Below are positions 46,336 through 55,805 of a DNA stretch of 64,000 bases, piece after piece. The stretch is from NCBI RefSeq assembly GCF_000741285.1, contig NZ_JGZE01000002.1, positions 184,262 to 248,261 on the forward strand, written 5' to 3'. This DNA is from Bifidobacterium mongoliense DSM 21395. Lineage in GTDB: Bacteria > Actinomycetota > Actinomycetes > Actinomycetales > Bifidobacteriaceae. The stretch's first letter is position 1. Every line of letters starts with the position of its first letter. The position numbers and the translations under genes were made by a program. Under the pieces are notes generated by a model. The model ran no database searches, was not told where the DNA came from, and saw only the letters and a list, made by a program, of their open reading frames with translations.

Positions 46336-47512
46336 TCAGCTTGTCAGCAATCTCTTGAGTGCATAAATCTTTGACTCCTACTGTGGGATTTGACCTGGTG
46401 CTCGAAGAAGAACTTTCATCGAGGTGTAGCTCCTCGTCAAGGTTGAAGAGCCTGACTCCGAATGGCGCCCGTGGACTTGTCTTGGGGAAGTCGGTTTGCA
46501 CAAAAGGCTCCGTCAGATAGACATAATATGGCTCATGGTGCAGATTCCAGCCAAATTCACGCTCTGCCCTGTCGATGGCATGTGAGGCAGCGGCGATCTG
46601 GTCTTCGGAAAGAGCGGTAGCCGTCGTTATGGGACCGACTTCGGTTTCAGCATTTTGACTTTCATCTTCGTCGGCTATCGGTACATCGGGTTCTGAAAAT
46701 ATGACCTGAGCAGACCGCACGTCACCGTTCACCATCTTCGCTACGGTCTGTATACGAGCGATTGCCCGGATGGACTTCTGCCAATACATGCCCAACATAC
46801 TGGCGTTCCGATTGAAAGAATAGCCTCGCCGCTCAGCAGGATGAAAATACACTCCATAGCCGTTACTAGACGCATTTTCATTGAGTTGATGTGCCTTGCC
46901 AGCCAACACCATTTTCATAATCACATCAGTGGAAGGGATGAGCTTCTCACAATCAAGATAATTATCGAATTCATCAAGAATATTCAGCAGGATTTCGCTG
47001 GTGGTCTCCGCGCAAGCCTGTCGAGCAAGGGACGCAAGATCCACGAATGTCAGATGATTCCACTGAACACTATTGTCTTTCGCCGCTCGTTTTGTCTTCT
47101 CAAGCAAATCAGCGGGAAAAGCACCGACATCAAGAGTAAGCAGCAGGCGATGATCCTTGTGCTCGTTATGGCCGGTACTCCCCTCAGCCGTAAGATACTC
47201 CATATGCCCCTCAAGTTGCGGCTCTGTAAACTTCGCCCCATTCCCTTTTGTCTCCACGACTATTTTATAGGAATCACGCTCAATACAAGCATCGGGCACG
47301 GAATGCGCATGCTGCTTTAACGATGCCGGCTGAAGTTCAAAAACATCATCAAAGTCCGCCTGAGACTCGTCATCGCCAAAGAGCTCCACAAGAAGAGCGT
47401 CATATGATCGCCCATCCAGTTTTTGTATCATTTTGAGGAAATACACCACATTGTCAGTAATCACATTCTCCCGCTGATGATACGTCTGGAACAGACCAAC
47501 CGCAGACCCCAT
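46316..47512 (-). CDS. PD-(D/E)XK nuclease family protein
   Basis: 398 residues. The N-terminal third has the nuclease core: an early Glu/Asn helix (YHQRENVITDNVVYFLKMI), then SVPDACIERDSYKIVVETKG, giving PD-x(12)-E-x-K. The helix after it (EPQLEGHMEYL) is typical of the PDDEXK_4-like class. The C-terminal half is unassigned, with an acidic insert (IADEDESQNAETE). Such genes are common in defence islands, and this one lies between abiE and IS elements. Its A/T content is higher than the core loci. No partner gene is evident. Confidence 0.7.
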   Translation of the reverse strand: MGSAVGLFQTYHQRENVITDNVVYFLKMIQKLDGRSYDALLVELFGDDESQADFDDVFELQPASLKQHAHSVPDACIERDSYKIVVETKGNGAKFTEPQLEGHMEYLTAEGSTGHNEHKDHRLLLTLDVGAFPADLLEKTKRAAKDNSVQWNHLTFVDLASLARQACAETTSEILLNILDEFDNYLDCEKLIPSTDVIMKMVLAGKAHQLNENASSNGYGVYFHPAERRGYSFNRNASMLGMYWQKSIRAIARIQTVAKMVNGDVRSAQVIFSEPDVPIADEDESQNAETEVGPITTATALSEDQIAAASHAIDRAEREFGWNLHHEPYYVYLTEPFVQTDFPKTSPRAPFGVRLFNLDEELHLDESSSSSTRSNPTVGVKDLCTQEIADKLRNCSWK

Positions 47513-47706
47513 ATCTTCCCCCTCATATCGTTAATTACAAGTAACCTCATCGTTGCCTACCGGGACATTATTCTAGTCATTCCGCGATAGCCGGCTCGCC
47601 ACATCCAGCATTGGCGACGCCCCTACGAGTTTATATGCTCGCCAGCGAGCAGACGGTATAGTCATAACGGAAGATACAGATGAAGGCTTTTCAAAGGGGA
47701 ACCACC

Positions 47707-48531
47707 ATGACTGCCAACACAGCCGATTCAGTGAGCAAGCGTGACACCAGACAAATCGACTTCAACGACGTCTTGGTTACCGCACTCAAAATCCCTGGCG
47801 TTAAAATCGATAGGGAGTCTTTCTTACGAGAACAATTCCGGACTAAACCGCTGGAATCGGTCAATGATATACTCGCGAGTGGCCCCGTAGACGCCGGAAT
47901 CTCCCAGGCTGAGCTCAGAGCCATAGCAAGCAGAATCGTCGACACTGCCACACTGCAATCGAGCGGCATGTCATTTCTCACCGGCCTGCCCGGCGGGCTG
48001 ACCATGGCGGCAACCATACCCGCCGATATCGCCCAGTTCTATGCCATGGATCTGCGCATGGCGCAGCAGATAGCCTATCTCTACGGCGAACCCGATCTCT
48101 TCCAAAACGGCCTGCCCGATGATGGGCGGGTCAGAAATCAGCTCACGGTATTCTGCGGCGTTATGTTCGGTGTCTCAGGAGCCACATCGCTAGCACGGGC
48201 CGCAACCGCAAAAATCGCCAAACAGATGATGTCCACACTGCCGAAAAAGGCCTTGACAAAAACGCTGTATTTTCGATTGATCAAGTCCATCGCAAAAGTA
48301 CTCGGCATCAAAATGACGAAGCAGGTGTTCGCCCGAGGCGTCTCCAAGTTCGTCCCCCTACTTGGCGGAGCCATCTCGGGAGGCATGACCTTCGCGATGA
48401 TGCGCCCCATGGGCAACCGCCTGATTGATGCCCTCGAAGAAGCGCATTTTGCATACACGGAGGAGTCACTCAAGGCAGACCTGTCTGATTTAGAATCCCT
48501 CGCGGTGGACGGCCCGCGGTACAAGGCATAA
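47707..48531 (+). CDS. EcsC-family protein
   Basis: 274 residues. Matches the EcsC family in layout: hydrophobic FLTGLPGGLTMAATIPADIAQFYAMDLRM (here about residues 98-127, cited in parts: GLPGGLTMAATIPAD, IAQFYAMDLRMAQQIAYLYG) and a glycine-rich KFVPLLGGAISGGMTF near residue 225. The family is membrane-associated and of unknown function. Start ATG 47707 has AAAGGGG 7 nt upstream; ATG 47680 is less likely. A single-gene unit next to an ISL3 fragment. Confidence 0.75.
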   Translation: MTANTADSVSKRDTRQIDFNDVLVTALKIPGVKIDRESFLREQFRTKPLESVNDILASGPVDAGISQAELRAIASRIVDTATLQSSGMSFLTGLPGGLTMAATIPADIAQFYAMDLRMAQQIAYLYGEPDLFQNGLPDDGRVRNQLTVFCGVMFGVSGATSLARAATAKIAKQMMSTLPKKALTKTLYFRLIKSIAKVLGIKMTKQVFARGVSKFVPLLGGAISGGMTFAMMRPMGNRLIDALEEAHFAYTEESLKADLSDLESLAVDGPRYKA

Positions 48532-48648
48532 CAGAGCACTACGGAAGAACTCCCATCATCTCGGTTGGTGGCTTTGAACAATCCATCACGTTAAGCCAAC
48601 CATTCTATAAGCTATAGGCCTTTCGCTGTTTGGTGTGGGTGAGGCTGG

Positions 48649-48975
48649 TTATATGGTGACGGTGGCTAGGTCGAGCTTGCCGCAGGTCAGGTAGATCATC
48701 GTGGAGAAGTAGTCCATGTTGCGGAAGCCGCGGGCTCGGGTTTTGATGTGTTGGATGATGCTGTTCAATCCCTCGAGGATCGCGTTGGTGCACCGGTGGT
48801 CGAAATACGTGAGGATGTCCTGCCAGTGACGACGGATCCGGCGGGCGAGGGTTTTCATGGGTTCCAGACGGGAGTGCATCATCCACGAGCACCATGTCCG
48901 GAACCCGGCTTCGGCCTGCATCCGGCTCGTGCTGGTGGCGTAGATGTCCTGGAGGGTCTCGCGCATCTGGCAGGC
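48649..48975 (-). pseudogene. ISL3-family transposase, C-terminal fragment
   Basis: About 108 codons in minus-strand frame: MRETLQDIYATSTSRMQAEA, then FDHRCTNAILEGLNSIIQHI and ARGFRNMDYFSTMIYLTCGK. The NA-x-x-EG-x-N-S-x-I-x-x-IK block is the conserved end of ISL3 (IS204/IS1001/IS1165) transposases, containing the final catalytic Glu. The frame is cut exactly at 48975, where the IS21 end begins. No N-terminal half is found on the other side of the IS21. Confidence 0.85.
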
Positions 48976-49087
48976 TGTGTGTCACCGTGTCAAGTTGTGC
49001 GTGAAAATCACCGGAATTGAGCAGGACGTGCGCTTGATTTGCGCAGGTTCGGCGGCCGATGGCCGTCGTCGTGGGTGGTTGTTTTGG

Positions 49088-49872
49088 TTATTTCATGAGT
49101 GAGTGGGTGTTTCGGTAGGATTCGCCGGTGAAGCGGATGATTCTGCCGTGGTGGATGATGCGGTCGATGACGGCCGCGGCCATGTCCCCGTCGCCGAACA
49201 CGTCGCCCCACCGGCTGAATTCGAGGTTCGAGGTGAAGATGATGCTCCTCCTCTCGTAGGGGTCGGCGATGATCCGGGACAGGAGGCCGGCCCCGTCGTA
49301 GGCGCACGGGCAGGTAGCCCAATTCGTCGATGATGATGAGATCGGCCCTGCCGATGGTTGCAAGCTCACGGTCGAGGCGTTTCTCGTCCTTGGCTTTTCT
49401 CAGGCTCATGATCAGTCCCGCGGCTGTGAAGAACCTGACGGGGATGTTGCTTCTGCATGCCTGCCTGCCGATCGCGATGGCCAGATGAGTCTTGCCGCAT
49501 CCCACGTCCCCATACAGGACGAGATCCTCGGCCCTGTCGATGAAATCGAGCGTCAGCAGGTCATTCCCGCCCCGGTCCCTGGGGGAAGCCGGTCGTGCTC
49601 CAATCGTATCCATCGAGCTCCTTGGCCTGGGGAAAGACCGCGTGTTTGAGCAGTCTCAGACGCCGTGACTGCTCCCGGCTCGCGTTTTCGGCCCTGAACA
49701 AGCCGTCGAGCAGGCCCGGCCGGCCGGGCGTGGCATCCTGGAGGGTTGCCTTGAGCACGCTACGGGTCAGGGGAAGATTACGAGAGAGGTCCATGACCTC
49801 GTCGATGGTCGCTTTGCCGACGGTTCGCCCGCCACGCGGGCGGCGTGTGGTCGCCACGATCGCGGTGCTCAT
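49088..49872 (-). pseudogene. istB: IS21 helper ATPase IstB, two frameshifts
   Basis: AAA+ target-selection protein in three frames: 49872 to about 49575 (ends DGYDWSTTGFPQ), about 49575 to 49315 (LVLYGDVGCGKTHLAIAIG with Walker A; LIIIDELGYLPV with Walker B), and about 49310 to 49088 (ADPYERRSIIFTSNLEFSRW). The first shift is at a C5 run, the second near GTGCGCCTACG. Its start overlaps the istA stop by 4 bp (ATGA). Confidence 0.88.
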
Positions 49873-51300
49873 ATGTGTGCCTCCTTCATGAATCGGTCGT
49901 AACGGGTCAGATCGGGCCCGTGTGGTTCGTCATCGCCCTGAGCGATCCGTCCGGCGGTCTGATCAATGGCCGTCGAGGCCGGTTCGCGGCCGGATTCGAT
50001 GATCGTGCGACACGCCCGGATTGTGGCCATGAACCCGTTTGCCTGGCTTGATGCGGTGATATCCCGCAGCAGCAGGCCGCGTTCCCGGTCATCCATCACG
50101 TCCAACGCGTCGCGCACCGCTTCGGGAAAATCAGCGCGCAATGGGCTTTCCCGCCAGCTGCGGGGCTTTCTGGCCACCACGGGCAGGATCGACGCGGGAT
50201 CACTCACCGTGGCCGCGCTTCTGCCATGGACCCGACCGAGCCTGACGATGGTCGTGCCGTCCACGGATCGGATCTCCACGTCGAAGGCGCGCAACCCCAC
50301 GTGCACGCCCATGTTGTGATACCTGGCGCCCGCCAGATAACGCACCCCGTCCACGGTGACGATTCCCGTGGTATCCGCGTGCCTGATCTCCCAACGCACC
50401 GGATCGAACGACACGCCAGGCAAGGCGAGCATCGCCGCCTTCTCCTGCTCGAACAGGCCGCCGATCGTACCCTCCTTGCGGTAATGCCCGCGCGAGGCCA
50501 GCCCCTGGCAGCGTCCCAGGAGCATGCGCGTCAACGCATCAAGGCTCTCCGCCCGGGGCATGGGCACCATCAGGTTGCGGCGCAGGAACCCGACCGCGTT
50601 CTCCACGCTGCCCTTCTCATGACCCGAGTACGGGTTCGCGGAACCTTACCTCGCCGATTCGGTAGTGCGCCTGGAACGCGTTGAACACCCCGGTCATCGT
50701 GACCTCGCGACCGAACCGGTGCCCGACACCGGTCGCGTTATCGAACACCAGGATCCTGGGCACCCGGCCGATCCGCTCGAACACCGTGATCAGCCCCGAG
50801 CACACGCATTCCGCGTTCTCGCCCGGCAATGCCACGCAAAACCGCATATTCGAAAACGGGAACGAGACCACCAACACATGCACGTCACGCTCCACGCCAG
50901 CGATCACGGCCTTCGCCAACCCGAAATCGACCTGACCAATCCCGGGCGCCCACGCCAGTTCCATGAACCCTTCCGACTCGGCGCGATGCTCCTGCCGCCA
51001 GTGCTTGACCCAACGCTGCACCGACGAATACGAGCCAGCGAACCCCTGCTCCGCGACCAAACGATCGAACACCCGTCTGGCGGTATGCCGCTGCTTACGT
51101 GGCATCGACCGATCGGCGCGCAGCCATGAATCCACGACCCGGGCGTACGGCTCGACCCGGCTCCTCGACTGCGCGGGACGCGTCTCGGGCTTGGGCGAGA
51201 AATCCTCCATATCCGCATGACTATGGCGACCGTGTTGCGCGAAATGCCAAGACGCCTGGCTATCGCCGAACGCGACAGCCCTTCCATCTCATATTTCCTG
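49869..51300 (-). pseudogene. istA: IS21 transposase IstA, two frameshifts
   Basis: Three frames. HTH head: GLSRSAIARRLGISRNTVA (to about 51225). Middle: MEDFSPKPETR to RFREP (about 51210-50630), with catalytic Asp in GIGQVDFG and FDNATGVG. Tail from about 50640: GHEKGSVENAVGFLRRNLMV with the catalytic Glu, to stop 49869. An ATG start in the head frame is at 51287, but the family usually begins a few residues earlier. Confidence 0.88.
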
Positions 51301-51503
51301 ATATCCTCCCCTGATGGGCATCGGTACCGTCATTCCTTCCCTCCCGAGAACCTTGAACATGGTTGATGGCACTCGGAAATCCATCGGGACGACGGGCCGA
51401 TGTCTCTCTTTAACAAGACACCACCGCTCAAACCGATCAAATCAAGCAATCACACTGCCTGATTCCGGTGACGTTCACGCCCCAATCAAAACGATGATAA
51501 ACA

Positions 51504-52064
51504 TGGTGCGCGGTCGTCGATCCCGCGACGGGAACGGCCGTGGCCTGTTCGGGCGTATGCGCCCATCCCACGCCGGGAGGCATGGACGTCGTCACCGTGT
51601 TCGACAGGGCGTGCTTCGACTCCGGCCACCGCAAGGCGGTTCTCGACGTCGCCGCCGCCACGGCCAGGACCCTGGCCCGGACCCTGGTGGCAGAATCGGC
51701 GGCCGACGACCGCCACCTCCCTCCTCCTCCGGTGAGCCTGCTGCTCGGGATACTGGAAGACGATGCCACGCCCGTCGTCCTGGAGATCGACCCCGTCTGG
51801 TGCACGACGCCATATCCCTTCGGGCGCAAGGGCATGGAGGCCTTCGTCGATGCCATCGCCCGATGCCGTATCGATTCTTCGCCTGCGGGAGACGCCGTCG
51901 ACGACGACTCGTTCGTCTGGGTTCCCGACCCGTGGATGACGCGGGAGTTCTCACGACGCTATCGAGGGTTCGATTCTCTAGAAAGAAAAAGAAAGAACGC
52001 ACAGTCAATAACTCAATCTGACGAACGTACCGCCGTAGAACGTCTCACAATCAACGAAGACTGA
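51504..52064 (+). pseudogene. Unknown gene, 5' end lost at the IS21 border
   Basis: Directly at the IS21 right end an open plus-strand frame reads out of the element: WCAVVDPATGTAVACSGVC, then MDVVTVFDRACFDSGH, ending near SLERKRKNAQS. About 160-185 codons remain, very GC-rich, with no family that I recognise. The last 52 bp overlap the opposite-strand lacI end, so the true stop may differ in the parent gene. Internal ATG 51585 has GGGAGG 4 nt upstream and could still start a shorter protein. Confidence 0.45.
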
Positions 52065-53077
52065 AACATCAGCTCTGCGGATGCGGCATCCTGCGCGAAA
52101 CCACTGTCGGCAATCGCCGAAACCGCCGCAGAACTCATGGGAATAATCGGCTGTCTGATCGTCGTCAGAGCGGGGTCAAGGTATGGCGCCGCAGAAAAAT
52201 CATCGAAACCCACGATTGACAGATTCTCAGGAACACGCAAACCTCTCGAATGAGAAGCCAAAAGAGCTCCAAGCGCCAACGACGCATTAGCGCACACTAA
52301 CGCCGTGCATCCTTGGTCGATGAGCGCGATGGCAGCCGCCTGCCCTCCCTCAACACTCGACAGAGACGATATACACCGAGCGAAAGCACCAAGATCGTGT
52401 CCTCGCATCGCGTCAAGAAATGCTGACTTTTTACGTTGCGCGTCAAGATACCGCACTGGTCCGATGACAAGACCGATGCCCTTGTGCCCAAGATCCGATA
52501 AATGAGCCACCACCGATTTCATTGCCGAGACGTTATCCAAGGAGATGAACACCCCGGGTACCTGAGGAGAGAATCCATTGATAAGAACCAAACGCGCCCC
52601 TGAATTATGCAGGCGCACATACGATGATTTGTCTGATGTCGTATCCCCATGAAGACCGTCGATAAAGATGGCGGCGACGACTCCATAATCGATCAGTCTG
52701 GAAATCATGTCACTTTCACTAGTTCCTGAAAATTTCTGAGAGCATGGAAGGGAGCCGTATCCATGTCTGCTGAGGGCTATTTCTATGGATTCCAGATACT
52801 GAGGGTAGACAGGATTGTCCAAATCAGGAAGAATCACACCAACCAAACCATCGGAGTGTGGCTGAGCGGCGGGAGGACGACGGTATCCCAACTCGTCGAG
52901 TGCATTGAGCACGGTCCTCCTCGTATCAGACGCGACCACGCTTTTGCCATTGAGAACGCGCGAAATAGTTGCCGAACTCAAACCTGTTTTCGCAGCCAAA
53001 TCAGCAAGAGTAACGCGCTGCCTCCCATGCATTCCAAGAGGACTGGATTCACTTCGATCGTTCGTCTGATGCGTCAT
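52013..53077 (-). CDS. LacI-family regulator of the MalEFG-type operon
   Basis: 354 residues. HTH TLADLAAKTGLSSATISRVL (about residues 23-42), hinge, and a complete effector core (VILPDLDNPVYPQYLESIEI; SIVGFDDFSAAPYLDPALTT). Its start overlaps the stop of the HTH-less LacI-like gene by 4 bp (ATGA), so both are made from one message. Last gene of the operon malE-malF-malG-phosphatase-LacI-like-LacI. Confidence 0.9.
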   Translation of the reverse strand: MTHQTNDRSESSPLGMHGRQRVTLADLAAKTGLSSATISRVLNGKSVVASDTRRTVLNALDELGYRRPPAAQPHSDGLVGVILPDLDNPVYPQYLESIEIALSRHGYGSLPCSQKFSGTSESDMISRLIDYGVVAAIFIDGLHGDTTSDKSSYVRLHNSGARLVLINGFSPQVPGVFISLDNVSAMKSVVAHLSDLGHKGIGLVIGPVRYLDAQRKKSAFLDAMRGHDLGAFARCISSLSSVEGGQAAAIALIDQGCTALVCANASLALGALLASHSRGLRVPENLSIVGFDDFSAAPYLDPALTTIRQPIIPMSSAAVSAIADSGFAQDAASAELMFQSSLIVRRSTAVRSSD

Positions 53078-53883
53078 AAGTTTTCACCGACATCCTCCGG
53101 GCAAAGACCTGTCGACTGTCTGATAATGAACTCCGAACGAAATGACAAACGATCTACATCAACTGATCTGGAAACCGAATACTCATACAGAATCTGAGCC
53201 ACAGCCTTGCTTACTCTCGCAAATGGCATCCGAATGGTTGTGAGCTCCGGAGACTGCAAAGCGGCTTCGAAGGAATCTCCATATCCGACGACTGACAAGT
53301 CTTCAGGAACTCTTAGTCCCAAACGGCAGGCTTCGTGAATGACAGCGGAAGCCAGCATATCAGTCGAGCAAACCACTGCCGTAGTCCCACGCCCGCGAAG
53401 AATCCGAAGGGCGTTGGCTGCGGCATCCGAAGTATGGTCGACATCGACGAACATGGGGGTGAGAACTGTCCGACGCCGAATCAAAGTCTCACGAAAATCA
53501 CGCTTTCTGCCCCTGTTTCCAAAGAGCTGCGGATCACCGCAAAGAAAAACAACTCGTCGATGTCCCAATTCGTCAAGATGCATCATGCATGCTTCGTAAG
53601 CGTCACGATTATCGGCCACGAGAACAACACGCCCGCGAAGATCAGGGACATGAATCGTCAACATGGCAGAAGGCCCGGAAGATAATGGAAGTCGATCTGC
53701 GCCACCACCAATGACCACCGCCGCGCCATCGTCAGGATCCTCCACGACCGACAATTCCCGGCCTGACGACCACGCGGAAACCGAAGGATGCAGGCTACGT
53801 ATCAAAGGCTCCGCAAGTATCCGATGGAGTAGCTCAAGAGAGACTGGCTCATAGACGTCAGACACGGCCACATCAAAATTCAC
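53074..53883 (-). CDS. LacI-like ligand-binding protein without DNA-binding domain
   Basis: 269 residues. Starts directly in the PBP1-type core (NFDVAVSDVYEPVSLELLHR) and contains the second-half landmarks TAVVCSTDMLASAVIHEACR, LGLRVPEDLSVVGYGDSFE and LTTIRMPFARVSKAVAQI. The roughly 60-residue HTH-hinge of LacI proteins is missing, and the 86 bp upstream cannot encode it. GTG 53883 is chosen because AAGGAGG lies 6 nt before it; ATG 53901 adds six residues. Coupled by ATGA to a full LacI gene. Could heterodimerise with it and modulate it; a simple decay product is the alternative. Confidence 0.82.
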   Translation of the reverse strand: MNFDVAVSDVYEPVSLELLHRILAEPLIRSLHPSVSAWSSGRELSVVEDPDDGAAVVIGGGADRLPLSSGPSAMLTIHVPDLRGRVVLVADNRDAYEACMMHLDELGHRRVVFLCGDPQLFGNRGRKRDFRETLIRRRTVLTPMFVDVDHTSDAAANALRILRGRGTTAVVCSTDMLASAVIHEACRLGLRVPEDLSVVGYGDSFEAALQSPELTTIRMPFARVSKAVAQILYEYSVSRSVDVDRLSFRSEFIIRQSTGLCPEDVGENL

Positions 53884-53969
53884 GTCCCCTCCTTCGGACA
53901 TCCCCTATCGTACGGGCGTATCTTCATAACTCCTATGCCATTATGCTCCCAAAAAATCAAAGATTGAAG

Positions 53970-54815
53970 TCACGCCCTGGCCGGGTCCTTCAAACCCGCC
54001 CGGGAAAGGATGAATCTCACAATCCCCTGAAGCTGGGAAGGTGGCATTCCATCGTCCATCGGAACGCATACCTCTACCTCATCCTGAGCTTCAGCCACAA
54101 AAAGTGCCGGATCATTGCAATCAGCTATGCCGATCGTTCGATATCCGTGTCTTCCCGACGCTCCGGCCCAACCATGATCAGCGACCACCAGTCCCGGATG
54201 AACTCCCGTGGCATCAAGACAGCCAATAACCTCTTCCATAAAACCCGGCTCGTGGGTATGCATTAGATTCCCGTTCCTATAACGCATCATCACCCCTTCG
54301 ACCTGTCGAACCTCGCCGGGTTCGGGTTCGGCGACTGTCAACGTCGTCCCGGTAACGGGATTGTCTGATCCAGTAATTGTCTCGAGTGAGATAACAGGAC
54401 ATCCCTGTGCGCGCACAGCTCTCGCTAGGGAAGCGTAAATCCAAGCAAGACAAGAAGGATGTCCCGTGGCGAACAGGAACGCATCACTCCGGGAGACGGA
54501 GTCGCGAATCATCTGAGCATAACGTTCCAGAGCACTGACCGTCAGGGCAGGATCAATGATGTCCTGTCCTTCATCAAAATTCGGATTGTCGCTTATACCC
54601 ACTCTTCGGTGCATAAGACCCAATAGTGTCTCCTCATTCCATTCATCATGAATATCCACTCCGAACATGTAATGAGGGTCTCGGCGGGCAAGCGCCCGTA
54701 GATTATTGATGTTGCTGGCTCTATCAGTTGGCACTCGACCCGCGATTCTACGTTCGATGAGATCCCTGCGAAGAACGTCCACGGACATCGTCATCTGCTT
54801 GTCGTTATATATCAC
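53970..54815 (-). CDS. Actinobacterial phosphatase-family protein
   Basis: 281 residues, cytoplasmic. I match it from memory to the Pfam family named Phosphatase (PF15698 type) found in actinobacteria: SVDVLRRDLIERRIAGRV, HEWNEETLLGLMHRRVGIS, DAFLFATGHPSCLAWIYASL and LVVADHGWAGASGRHGYRTI. The substrate is unknown. Start GTG 54815 has AAGGA 7 nt upstream. 69 bp after malG; its presence suggests the imported compound yields a phosphorylated intermediate, or it acts on a regulator ligand (inference). Confidence 0.65.
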   Translation of the reverse strand: MIYNDKQMTMSVDVLRRDLIERRIAGRVPTDRASNINNLRALARRDPHYMFGVDIHDEWNEETLLGLMHRRVGISDNPNFDEGQDIIDPALTVSALERYAQMIRDSVSRSDAFLFATGHPSCLAWIYASLARAVRAQGCPVISLETITGSDNPVTGTTLTVAEPEPGEVRQVEGVMMRYRNGNLMHTHEPGFMEEVIGCLDATGVHPGLVVADHGWAGASGRHGYRTIGIADCNDPALFVAEAQDEVEVCVPMDDGMPPSQLQGIVRFILSRAGLKDPARA

Positions 54816-54884
54816 CGCATATCCTTTTCTGCATCATTATGAAGTTCCCGATTCCACCCAGCCCCCGGCACATATCAATTCCCA

Positions 54885-55805
54885 TCATGACTTCACCGCG
54901 CCGGCTGTCATCCCCGAGGTGATGTACTTCTGCAGATAGAGGAAGAGAAGCACAACCGGAATGCACAGCAGTATCGAGCCAGCGCAGAAGAGCCCGAGAT
55001 TCCCGCTTTGATCTCCCTCAATAATCCCGTAAAGGCCGACGGCAAGAGTTTTGACCTTGTCATCAGTGAGGAAAATCGCAGCAAGCATGTATTCCCCGAT
55101 CACATGAATGAACGTGAGAAGAAAATTAACAGCCAAAATCGGTGTGACAAGGGGAAGCAGAACTTTAACGAAAATCGTGACATGCCCAGCTCCGTCAATT
55201 TCCGCAGCCTCGTCAATCTCATGAGGAATTGAATCGAAAAAGCCCTTCATGAGCCAGACATTTCCCATAGTTCCGCCCATAAGAATGAGGGCATATCCTG
55301 TAAGAGTATTAAGTCCGAATCCCGGCAGCACGCGGCCCAGCTGCGACATCATGGTAAAGAGTGCCACTGCAGAAAGGAACTGTGGAAACATTTGAACGAG
55401 CAAGACGGAAAGCAACCCACCCCTGCGTCCCCTGAACCTGAGTCTGGAGAACGAATAGGCGGCCATCGTCGAGAACATGACCTCACAGGCAGCCACCACC
55501 AGAGCGACGAGCAGGGTATTACCATACCATCGCATGAATGGATACTTTGAACCGTTCACCATGGTCCTGTAGAACTCCAAGGTGAACGACCTTGGTATCA
55601 GAGAACCGCCAGCGATGGACCCCAGGGGGTTGAACGAGGCCGAAACGACATATAACACGGGAAAGAGCATGAACCCCAGTACGCCGATCCCGACGACATG
55701 TCTCCATCCGATCTGTCGCCACCATGCAGTACCTCGTGGAATCTCCATGCCGTTGCGTACATGGGGAAGGTGGCGCCGCGCGTCCAAAATACTTCGCTGC
55801 ATCAC
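54885..55805 (-). CDS. malG: ABC transporter permease, MalG type
   Basis: 306 residues. TM1 VVGIGVLGFMLFPVLYVVSA, LNTLTGYALILMGGTMGNVW, EAA loop HEIDEAAEIDGAGHVTIF, C-terminus GMTAGAVKS. Start overlaps the malF stop by 4 bp. The family is that of maltose/maltodextrin transporters. Confidence 0.9.
   Translation of the reverse strand: MMQRSILDARRHLPHVRNGMEIPRGTAWWRQIGWRHVVGIGVLGFMLFPVLYVVSASFNPLGSIAGGSLIPRSFTLEFYRTMVNGSKYPFMRWYGNTLLVALVVAACEVMFSTMAAYSFSRLRFRGRRGGLLSVLLVQMFPQFLSAVALFTMMSQLGRVLPGFGLNTLTGYALILMGGTMGNVWLMKGFFDSIPHEIDEAAEIDGAGHVTIFVKVLLPLVTPILAVNFLLTFIHVIGEYMLAAIFLTDDKVKTLAVGLYGIIEGDQSGNLGLFCAGSILLCIPVVLLFLYLQKYITSGMTAGAVKS

Larger units (their letters stand above)
48976..51503 (-). 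mobile_element. IS21-family insertion sequence, decayed
   Basis: About 2.5 kb with both IS21 genes in order istA-istB on the minus strand. Ends were found by aligning the two termini: the left end begins TGTGTGTCACCG (48976) and the right end, read inward on the minus strand, TGTTTATCATCG (51503). Over the outer 30 bp about 22 match, and the inner part shares GCGTGAA and TCACCGGAAT. No target duplication is visible next to either end. At least four frameshifts lie inside, so it cannot move by itself. Confidence 0.85.

Noticed and set aside
40667..48531. The accessory region as a prophage
   Set aside because: No integrase, terminase, capsid, tail or lysis genes are present; single defence-type genes and IS debris explain it better.
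48976..51503. Target-site duplication flanking the IS21
   Set aside because: Left flank ends TGGCAGGC and right flank begins TGGTGCGC; only the first three bases agree, so no duplication is claimed.
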